DNA of 7,261 nucleotides, from assembly GCA_021811745.1 (NCBI GenBank), contig JAJZNH010000549.1, positions 1 through 7,261 of the forward strand. The letters are read 5' to 3'. This document shows, one piece after another, positions 1 to 6,505 of the stretch. The position numbers and the translations under genes are program-made. The stretch comes from Acidobacteriota bacterium (GTDB taxonomy: Bacteria; Acidobacteriota; Terriglobia; Terriglobales; Acidobacteriaceae). The notes beneath the pieces are model-generated. The model was not told where the DNA came from, did no database searches, and saw only the letters and a list, made by a program, of their open reading frames with translations. Numbering within the stretch: the stretch's first letter is position 1; each line of letters begins with the position of its first letter.

Positions 1-14
1 AAGAGCTAAGAGCT
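1..14. repeat. 7-bp tandem repeat (aagagct x2) at window edge
   Basis: Two perfect head-to-tail copies of the heptamer aagagct fill positions 1-14, right after the end of the acetyltransferase gene (its stop is at 19-21). The array may continue beyond the window. With only two copies visible it could be chance, but a second heptamer array of different sequence lies before argG, so short 7-bp arrays may be a habit of this genome's intergenic spacers. Confidence 0.45.
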
Positions 15-18
15 GTCT

Positions 19-540
19 TCACCCCGACAGCCGCACCAACTCCTGCGCCTCGTGCCGCGGTCCGAGAATTGAAATCCGCGGAATCCGTCCGCGCACCATG
101 GCTACTTCGTCGCAGCGGTGCAGGCGTGGGCAGCTCTGGCAGTCCTTGAAGATCTTGTCGGGCAACTCAGCCTTGTCTTCCACGATGCGGAAGCCGTACT
201 TGAAGAAGAAATCAGGAATGCGGGTGAACAGGCAGACGGACTGGATGCCGTGCTCCTCGGCTTCCTCGATGAGCGCTCTCAGAATGCTGCCGCCAGCGCC
301 CTTGCCCTTGGCCTCGGGCTTGACGACGATGGAGCGTACCTCGCAGAGATGCGGGCCGTAGAAGTGCAGCGCGCCGCAGCCGAGGAAGACGCCAGCGTCG
401 GACTCAGCCACGGTGAAGTCGCGGATGTTCTCGCAGATTTCAGCGAAGGCGCGCTTCAGCAGCGTGCCGTCGGAGGAGAGCGAATTCACCAGGTCGTAAA
501 CGTTCGAGGCGTCCTGGAGCAGGGCTTTACGCACCCGCAT
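19..540 (-). CDS. argA: GNAT N-acetyltransferase, probable short N-acetylglutamate synthase
   Basis: A 173-aa single-domain GNAT protein, likely transferring acetyl from acetyl-CoA to glutamate, the first step of arginine synthesis, in the cytoplasm. The acetyl-CoA-binding motif A is seen as a beta strand (residues 68-74, VRSIVVK) followed by the pyrophosphate loop KGKGAGG (78-84). Motif B follows around FFFKYGF (111-117). Near the C terminus is a cysteine cluster, CQSCPRLHRCDE (134-145), which I remember as typical of bacterial short ArgA proteins of the Rv2747 type. It lacks the amino-acid-kinase domain of E. coli ArgA, so it is the short form. The ATG at 540 is chosen because GGAGG stands 6 nt upstream. 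An in-frame ATG at 567 lacks such support. The gene starts inside the last codons of argH (14-nt overlap), which ties it to the arg operon. Without that context the substrate of a GNAT could not be assigned, so the NAGS role rests on family resemblance plus position. Confidence 0.85.
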   Translation of the reverse strand: MRVRKALLQDASNVYDLVNSLSSDGTLLKRAFAEICENIRDFTVAESDAGVFLGCGALHFYGPHLCEVRSIVVKPEAKGKGAGGSILRALIEEAEEHGIQSVCLFTRIPDFFFKYGFRIVEDKAELPDKIFKDCQSCPRLHRCDEVAMVRGRIPRISILGPRHEAQELVRLSG

Positions 541-1972
541 GGGCAGCCTCCGCCACGTGAATTCCATTGAGCGCGGCGACGCGCTTGGATGCGACGGCCA
601 GCGCCCGCTCGACCTGCCGGCGCCCGGTCCCGCCGAGGACATCGTGACAGTCGAGCGTGGCGGTGAGGGTGACAGCCGAGTAAAAGTCCTCGCCGAACTC
701 TTCGCCAAACTGGCGCAGCTCGTTGAGCGGGAGATCGCCCAGTTCCACGCCCTTTTCGATGGCGAAGCGCACCGCCTGGCCAACCTTTTCATGTGCGGTG
801 CGGAAGGGCACGCCCTTGTGGACGAGATAGGTGGCAGCTGCCATGGCATTTAGATAGCCGGACTGTGCGGCAAGATTCATTCGCTCGCGATTGAATTGCA
901 GGGCTGCGGTGAAGCGGGCGACGAGCTCGAGCATCTGCGGCACGAAATCCGCGGCAAAGGCCGGCTCCTGAGTCTCCTGCATGTCCTTATTGTAGGCCAA
1001 GGGCAACCCTTTTAGTTGCAGGGTGACGGCCTGCGCGGCCCCGTGAATGCGGCCCACCTTGGCGCGGAGCAGCTCGGCGAGGTCGGGATTCTTCTTTTGC
1101 GGCATGGCGCTGGAGCCGGTGGAAAAGGCCTCGGGCAAGGTGATAAATCCGTACTCAGCGGTGGCGAACAGGGCAATCTCCTCGGCAAAGCGACTTAGGT
1201 GCAGACCGACAAAGGTGAGCGCCTGCAGGTATTCGAGGATGAAGTCGCGGTCGCTGGTTGCGTCGATGGAGTTCGCGGTGGGCGCGGTGAATCCCAGCTC
1301 ACGCGCGGCGATCGAGCGGTCGAGTGCAAGAGTGGCGCCGGCCACCGCGCCCGCGCCCAGCGGGCATTCGTTCAGGCGCACAGCACAGTCGCGCAGCCGG
1401 TCCGCGTCGCGGAGGGCCATTTCCACGTAGGCCAGCAGCCAGTGTGCAGTCAGCACGGGCTCGGCGCGCTGCAGGTGCGTGTAGGCGGGCATGGCGGCTT
1501 CGCCAGCACGCCGCGCCTGCTCGATCAGCGCTCCGGCCCAAGCGGCAAGCCCATCGACGGCCCGTTCGATTTGCGCGCGCGCGTAGAGACGCAGATCGGT
1601 TGCGATTTGCTCGTTGCGGCTGCGGCCGGTGTGGAGCTTGCGGCCCAGCGCGCCCAGCCGCTCCACGAGCTTGAGTTCGACGAAGTGATGAATGTCCTCG
1701 GCTGCAGGGTGGTCGCGTACCAGCGCCTTGCCGGCTTCGGAGGCGTACTCGGCGGCGATGGCGTCGAGGGCCGCGCGCAGATCCGCTGTCTCGCCTTCGG
1801 TCAGGATTCCCGCGGCGCACAGCGCGGAGGCATGAGCTTTGCTAGCGGCGACTTCCTGCGGCAGCAGCCGCCAATCGAAAACAATGGACCGCTGCCACGC
1901 CTCGAACTCCGCGTCCAGCGGCTCGCCAAAGCGACCTGACCACATCTTGCCGGATTGTTGCTCGTTGGACAT
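527..1972 (-). CDS. argH: Argininosuccinate lyase
   Basis: Cleaves argininosuccinate to arginine and fumarate, the last step of arginine synthesis; it belongs to the fumarase/aspartase superfamily of cytoplasmic homotetramers. In the 481-aa product the N-terminal MWSGRF (10-15) matches the usual start region of ArgH. TGRSRNEQ (115-122) is the first conserved substrate-binding block. YTHLQ (164-168) carries the conserved histidine H166. GSSAMPQKKNPD (286-297) is the superfamily signature loop with the catalytic serine. All expected key residues are present and the length is slightly above E. coli ArgH (457 aa). A GTG at 1996 would give 8 more residues, but the ribosome site AGGAGAAGGA lies between it and the ATG at 1972, so 1972 is preferred. 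It starts 4 nt after the argG stop and overlaps argA by 14 nt. Long antisense open frames across this gene are composition shadows. Confidence 0.97.
   Translation of the reverse strand: MSNEQQSGKMWSGRFGEPLDAEFEAWQRSIVFDWRLLPQEVAASKAHASALCAAGILTEGETADLRAALDAIAAEYASEAGKALVRDHPAAEDIHHFVELKLVERLGALGRKLHTGRSRNEQIATDLRLYARAQIERAVDGLAAWAGALIEQARRAGEAAMPAYTHLQRAEPVLTAHWLLAYVEMALRDADRLRDCAVRLNECPLGAGAVAGATLALDRSIAARELGFTAPTANSIDATSDRDFILEYLQALTFVGLHLSRFAEEIALFATAEYGFITLPEAFSTGSSAMPQKKNPDLAELLRAKVGRIHGAAQAVTLQLKGLPLAYNKDMQETQEPAFAADFVPQMLELVARFTAALQFNRERMNLAAQSGYLNAMAAATYLVHKGVPFRTAHEKVGQAVRFAIEKGVELGDLPLNELRQFGEEFGEDFYSAVTLTATLDCHDVLGGTGRRQVERALAVASKRVAALNGIHVAEAAHAGA
547..551 (-). promoter_or_regulatory. 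Shine-Dalgarno of argA within argH
   Basis: On the minus strand GGAGG lies 6 nt before the ATG at 540, inside the argH coding sequence. It decides the argA start over the upstream ATG at 567 and suggests translational coupling to argH. Confidence 0.75.
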
Positions 1973-1976
1973 GGCT

Positions 1977-3341
<1,365 letters not shown>

Positions 3342-3342
3342 T

Positions 3343-3363
3343 CAGTGATCAGTGATCAGTGGT
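3343..3363. repeat. 7-bp tandem repeat (cagtgat) before argG
   Basis: Three head-to-tail heptamers on the plus strand: cagtgat, cagtgat and the variant cagtggt, followed by a degenerate tggt. They fill most of the 50-nt spacer between the hypothetical gene and argG and contain two overlapping tgatca palindromes. I remember similar CAGTGATCAGTGATCAGTGG-like strings between genes in Acidobacteriota, but cannot check this here. Confidence 0.7.
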
Positions 3364-3367
3364 TGGT

Positions 3368-4021
3368 CTATCCGCCGCTCTTGATGAGAACTGAAAACTT
3401 TGTGATCTCGTCGAGATTGGGAAACTCCTTGTCTCGCAGGAGGCTCCAGTGCCCACGGCAATTTTGATAGAGCATGTAGACGTACTTGTGAAATTCGTCA
3501 TAGAAGTTGGATAGGCTGATCGCCGGACGTTCGTGGGATAAATGCCCGCTGACCTTGTTTCTCATTTCCCGAAATCGTTTCGCGAATTCAGGCGGGACTT
3601 TTTCCGGAAAAGCACTGATATTGTTCTCCCAGACCGGAGCGGTTCCGTTAAGTATCGCCTTACGCCTGTCAGTCAGGATACGTTGGGCACGGCTACCAAT
3701 GTAGCTGTCTCTGATTTCTGCCCTCTGTCGCTCGTCTTTTACTCCTAGCGTAGTGTCGCCCATTTCTCTGACGATTGCACCGACCATGAATTCGTAGAGG
3801 TGGTGGATGAAGCGCGCATATGCATTGTAGGTCTTGTATGCAATAAGGCGCGTTTCTTCGGCTGTGGGTGAAGCAGCACCCTTTGACTCTGCCTGCGCCC
3901 GCATGATCATCATGGTTCCATAGGTTTCAAAGTCCTTGAACGCATCCTCACAGCGTAGAAATTCATGTTTGAGCGCGGTGCAGTGTGCACTGTCTGTGGA
4001 GTCTCCAGACTTGAATTTCAT
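3368..4021 (-). CDS. Hypothetical protein, helical, possible HEPN-like motif
   Basis: I do not recognise this 217-aa protein. It appears mostly alpha-helical and cytoplasmic; no signal peptide or clear transmembrane helix is visible, although residues 68-84 (around YARFIHHLYEFMVGA) form an apolar, aromatic-rich helix. The most suggestive part is FREMRNKVSGHLSHER (150-165). It contains R154-N155 and H160, an R-x5-H spacing that fits the Rx4-6H active-site motif of HEPN ribonucleases, and it is followed by a helix, NFYDEFHKYVYMLY (172-185). This is a weak match by eye. The ATG at 4021 is chosen because AGAGG lies 5 nt upstream. The longer frame to 4078 would translate a hairpin repeat. The gene sits between argF and argG with 86-nt and 50-nt spacers, while most other junctions overlap or nearly touch. 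Positions 3421-3600 count 90 G+C of 180, against 38 of 60 at 5401-5460 in argD. Both points suggest acquisition. No link to arginine synthesis is apparent. Confidence 0.75.
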   Translation of the reverse strand: MKFKSGDSTDSAHCTALKHEFLRCEDAFKDFETYGTMMIMRAQAESKGAASPTAEETRLIAYKTYNAYARFIHHLYEFMVGAIVREMGDTTLGVKDERQRAEIRDSYIGSRAQRILTDRRKAILNGTAPVWENNISAFPEKVPPEFAKRFREMRNKVSGHLSHERPAISLSNFYDEFHKYVYMLYQNCRGHWSLLRDKEFPNLDEITKFSVLIKSGG

Positions 4022-4024
4022 AAA

Positions 4025-4031
4025 CACCTCT
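4025..4031 (-). promoter_or_regulatory. Shine-Dalgarno of the hypothetical gene
   Basis: AGAGGTG on the minus strand; counted from AGAGG, the spacer to the ATG at 4021 is 5 nt. It supports this start over the in-frame ATGs at 4042 and 4078. GGAGGG lies directly against the ATG at 4042 with no usable spacing. Confidence 0.55.
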
Positions 4032-4040
4032 GTGAAAACC

Positions 4041-4107
4041 ATCCCTCCAGGGGCTAAAGCCACAGATTTCATGCGCATTTTGCGGCACGGCTAAAGCCGT
4101 GCCCTTG
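4041..4107. repeat. Paired TAAA-loop hairpin repeat (REP-like) after argF
   Basis: Two units share the core GGC-TAAA-GCC on the plus strand. The first, at 4052-4061, is degenerate (3-bp stem). The second is a perfect hairpin: ggcacggc (4084-4091), loop taaa (4092-4095), gccgtgcc (4096-4103). They are separated by about 22 nt containing gcgcattttgcg. The perfect hairpin begins 4 nt after the argF stop. Neither side has a T-run, so it is not a typical intrinsic terminator; it may stabilise the argF 3' end or partly attenuate readthrough. The arrangement resembles a dispersed intergenic repeat that I remember from Acidobacteriota genomes. Copies elsewhere in the genome cannot be seen from here. 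Confidence 0.7.
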
Positions 4108-5196
4108 TTACAAAACTCTCGTCTGAAAGCAGCCTGGATCCATTGCAGTTTCAGGCTGACCGCCAACCGTCGGAAACTTCTGAACATTCGCTAACCCGCC
4201 CAGCAACAACAGCAGCAACGCCTTCTGCGCGTGCAGCCGGTTTTCTGCCTGATCGAAGACGATGGACTGCGGGCTGTCGATGACCGCGTCGGTGACCTCT
4301 TCGCCGCGGCGGGCAGGCAGACAGTGCATAAAGACCGCTGTCGGTTTGGCCTTCGCCATCAGCGCCTCGTTCACCTGGAAGGGCCGGAAGATCGGAGCGC
4401 GCTTGGTGGACTCGTGCTCCATGCCCATGCTCACGCACACGTCGGTATACACCGCGTCGGCGCCTTCGACGGCCGCTTGCGGGTCCTGCAGGAGCCGCAC
4501 CTCCGTGCCATTCTTGGCGGCGATCTCGCGCGCGATGGTGACGATCTCGATGTCGGGCGAGTAGCCGCGGGGCGTCGCCACGGTGATGTTGGCGGCCAGT
4601 TGCGCACCACACAGCATCAGTGAGTGGCACACGTTGTTGCCGTCGCCGACGTAGGTGAAGTTCAGCCCGGTCACGGAGCCGAAGCGCTCTTCGAGGGTCA
4701 TGAAATCGGCTAGCGCCTGGCAGGGATGCTCGAAGTCGGAGAGCGCGTTGATCACCGGCACGCGCGCGTTTGCCGCCATGTCGGTGATGGTGTCGTGGGC
4801 GTAGGTGCGTAGCACGATCACGTCCACCCAGCGCTCCAGGTTGCGCGCCACGTCGGCGATGGTTTCGCGCTCGCCCAGTGGTGAGTTGGCATGATCGACG
4901 AAGATGGCGTTGCCGCCCATGGTGTTGATGCCAGCCTCGAAGGCCAGGCGCGTACGCAGGCTGGCCTTCTCGAACATGAGCACCATCTGCTTGGCATCCA
5001 GGGCATGGCGGTACTCGCGAGGATTGTGCTTGACCTCGCGCCCCAGCTTAAGGATGGCGCGCACCTCGGCGCTGGAGAGATCGGCGATGGAGCACAGGTC
5101 CTCGCCGGCCATGCGCGCGGTCGCGGCCTGCACATCGGGGTCTTTCTCGACCGGGATCGCCGCGGTGGGGCGATCCATGGTAGCTCTGCTAGGCAT
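4108..5196 (-). CDS. argF: Ornithine carbamoyltransferase
   Basis: Transfers carbamoyl from carbamoyl phosphate to ornithine, giving citrulline. In the 362-aa product the carbamoyl-phosphate site is SLRTR (79-83) within FEKASLRTRLAFE, with HPCQ at 157-160. The ornithine-specific SMG loop is TDVCVSMGME (251-260), and the catalytic-cysteine motif HCLPA is at 291-295. The SMG loop and HCLPA argue for true ornithine as substrate rather than acetyl- or succinylornithine. The ATG at 5196 is chosen because AAGGAG lies 6 nt upstream; the frame stays open to 5298 but there it overlaps argD. The start overlaps the argD stop by 8 nt (ATGCCTAG), indicating coupling. The protein is longer than the usual 300-335 aa. 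It has an N-terminal extension of about 30 residues and roughly 25 residues beyond the normal end (after HAQKALLLLLLGG). The tail ends at the hairpin repeat and may be partly repeat-derived. Confidence 0.96.
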   Translation of the reverse strand: MPSRATMDRPTAAIPVEKDPDVQAATARMAGEDLCSIADLSSAEVRAILKLGREVKHNPREYRHALDAKQMVLMFEKASLRTRLAFEAGINTMGGNAIFVDHANSPLGERETIADVARNLERWVDVIVLRTYAHDTITDMAANARVPVINALSDFEHPCQALADFMTLEERFGSVTGLNFTYVGDGNNVCHSLMLCGAQLAANITVATPRGYSPDIEIVTIAREIAAKNGTEVRLLQDPQAAVEGADAVYTDVCVSMGMEHESTKRAPIFRPFQVNEALMAKAKPTAVFMHCLPARRGEEVTDAVIDSPQSIVFDQAENRLHAQKALLLLLLGGLANVQKFPTVGGQPETAMDPGCFQTRVL

Positions 5197-6487
5197 GATG
5201 TTCTCCTTCTGCGGATGAAGTCCCGGCATGCGCAGTGGCGTATTCAGTAAAAATCTCGTCCAGCGCCGCGATCGCCGTGTCCACATGCGTGCGTTCAAGG
5301 ATATAAGGCGGTAGAAAACGCAGCACCGTATCGCTAGTGCAGTTAATGAGGATGCGGCGCTTGAGCATCTCGGCGACGACGCGCTTGGCTAGCTCCGCGG
5401 AGTCGAGTTCTGCGGCGACCATCAGTCCTTTGCCGCGCACATCCACGATGGCCGTGTGGCGGCTGGCGAGAGCGCGCAGCTGTTCCTGGAAGTAGCCGCC
5501 TACCTCGGTCGCATTCGTCAGCAAGCCCTCTTTTTCGATGGTATCGATGACGGCGATGGCCACAGCGCAGGCCAGCGGGCCTCCGCCGAAGGTGCTGCCA
5601 TGCATCCCCGGATGAATGGCGCGTGCGACCTCCTCGGAGCACAACACTGCTCCAAGAGGCAGGCCCCCGGCCAGGGGTTTGGCGAGGGTGGTCACATCGG
5701 GCTTCCACCCCACGGACGAAGATGTGTCCGTGGGGGCCCCGGGCAGAATGCCGTAATGCTGATAGGCGCACCACTTGCCGGTGCGGCCCATGCCCGCCTG
5801 AATTTCGTCCGCGATGAGCAGCGCGCCGGTGGATTGCGTGAGAGCGCGCGCCTCGGCCAGGAACTCCGGCACCAGCGGGCGGACGCCGCCCTCGCCCTGG
5901 ATGGCCTCGACCAGAATGGCGCAAACTTGGGTGGAGAACTTGGCGCGCAGATCGGCGACATCATTGCAGCGCACAAACTCCACGCCGGGAACCACGGGCG
6001 CAAAGGGCGCGCGGTACTTTTCCTTGTGGGTGGTGGAGACGGCGCCGAAGGTGCGGCCATGGAAGCTCTGCTCCAGGGCCAGGAACTTCGTTCCGATCTG
6101 CTTGCCTTCGCTGCGCCGTACTCCCGCGTAGGCGCGCGCCAGCTTGAGCGCCCCCTCCCAGGCCTCAGTGCCGGAGTTGGCGAAGAAGACGCGATCGAGG
6201 CCGGTGCGCTCGGTCAGCCGCAGCGCAAGCTCTGCTTGGCCCTCGTGATAGTAGAGGTTCGATGTGTGAATGAGAGCGCGACTCTGGCGGGCGATGGCGT
6301 CCACGATGGCCGGATGGTTATAGCCGAGCGCATTCACACCGATGCCGCTGAGCAGGTCGAGATAGCGCTCGCCCTGTTCGTCGATCAGGTGCACGTCCTC
6401 GCCGCCCACAAAAAGGATGGGGCTGCGATCATAGGTCGAAAGCAAAAGCCGCACTTCGGCGGCACGAATCTCTTCGAGTTTTGTCAC
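5189..6487 (-). CDS. argD: Acetylornithine aminotransferase with a 14-residue insertion
   Basis: Class III PLP-dependent aminotransferase converting N-acetylglutamate semialdehyde to N-acetylornithine with glutamate as amino donor; 432 aa. Seen in order: NSGTEAWEGALKLAR (104-118, cofactor phosphate region), FHGRTFGAVS (142-151), the pyridine-binding aspartate D227 in LIADEIQAGMGRTG (224-237), the Schiff-base lysine K270 in TTLAKPLAGGLPLGA (266-280), and GSTFGGGPLA (297-306). ArgD proteins normally run directly from HYGI or HYGV to a short x-P-D before the lysine segment. Here LPGAPTDTSSSVGW (248-261) intervenes, coded by a perfect DNA palindrome (separate entry). The frame is intact and all catalytic residues remain, so the enzyme is probably active. 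The start is GTG at 6487, supported by AAGGAGGT 9 nt upstream. It begins 15 nt after argB and overlaps argF by 8 nt. Succinyl-DAP aminotransferase activity in lysine synthesis is also common for ArgD and possible here. Confidence 0.96.
   Translation of the reverse strand: MTKLEEIRAAEVRLLLSTYDRSPILFVGGEDVHLIDEQGERYLDLLSGIGVNALGYNHPAIVDAIARQSRALIHTSNLYYHEGQAELALRLTERTGLDRVFFANSGTEAWEGALKLARAYAGVRRSEGKQIGTKFLALEQSFHGRTFGAVSTTHKEKYRAPFAPVVPGVEFVRCNDVADLRAKFSTQVCAILVEAIQGEGGVRPLVPEFLAEARALTQSTGALLIADEIQAGMGRTGKWCAYQHYGILPGAPTDTSSSVGWKPDVTTLAKPLAGGLPLGAVLCSEEVARAIHPGMHGSTFGGGPLACAVAIAVIDTIEKEGLLTNATEVGGYFQEQLRALASRHTAIVDVRGKGLMVAAELDSAELAKRVVAEMLKRRILINCTSDTVLRFLPPYILERTHVDTAIAALDEIFTEYATAHAGTSSAEGEHHA
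5201..5210 (-). promoter_or_regulatory. Shine-Dalgarno of argF within the argD 3' end
   Basis: AGAAGGAGAA on the minus strand places AAGGAG 6 nt before the ATG at 5196. It lies inside the last codons of argD (encoding EGE) and sets the argF start, excluding the upstream in-frame starts. Confidence 0.85.
5705..5746. repeat. Palindromic element inserted in frame inside argD
   Basis: A perfect inverted repeat lies here: CCCCACGGAC at 5708-5717 and GTCCGTGGGG at 5726-5735, with an 8-nt loop gaagatgt. It is flanked by a C/G-rich run to 5743. The 42-nt block equals the 14 codons (residues 248-261 of ArgD) that interrupt the conserved HYGI-KPDVTTLAK segment, so its length is a multiple of three and it carries no stop in the argD frame. 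The exact edges are uncertain by a few bases. I remember similar strings as intergenic repeats in Acidobacteriota. Confidence 0.75.
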
Positions 6488-6496
6488 TTCCTCCGA

Positions 6497-6505
6497 ACCT
6501 CCTTA
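6497..6505 (-). promoter_or_regulatory. Shine-Dalgarno of argD overlapping the argB stop
   Basis: TAAGGAGGT on the minus strand: the argB stop codon TAA is at 6503-6505 and AAGGAGGT, nearly perfect, spans 6497-6504, 9 nt before the argD GTG at 6487. A second GGAGG (6490-6494) is only 2 nt from the start and is unlikely to be used. The strong site supports a GTG start and ties argD translation to argB termination. Confidence 0.85.

Noticed and set aside
118..570. Plus-strand open frame of 150 codons opposite argA
   Set aside because: The minus-strand GNAT has clear motifs, a good ribosome site and operon context; the plus-strand frame has none.
541..849. N-terminal extension of the acetyltransferase upstream of the ATG at 540
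   Set aside because: This part reads argH in the wrong frame, has Arg/Ser/Pro-rich shadow composition and no family match.
3343..3363. CRISPR-like array
   Set aside because: The unit is 7 bp with no spacers; it is a simple tandem repeat.
4022..4078. Longer start (ATG at 4078 or 4042) for the hypothetical gene
   Set aside because: It would translate the hairpin repeat, and no properly spaced ribosome site precedes either ATG, whereas AGAGG precedes the ATG at 4021.
4084..4103. Hairpin after argF read as an intrinsic terminator
   Set aside because: The stem is strong but no T-run follows on either strand, and a degenerate partner hairpin nearby points to a repeat element instead.
4108..5196. 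ArgF as an N-acetyl- or N-succinylornithine carbamoyltransferase, because SLRTR replaces STRTR
   Set aside because: SLRTR also occurs in ordinary ornithine carbamoyltransferases, and the SMG loop (256-258) and HCLPA motif are those of the ornithine enzyme.
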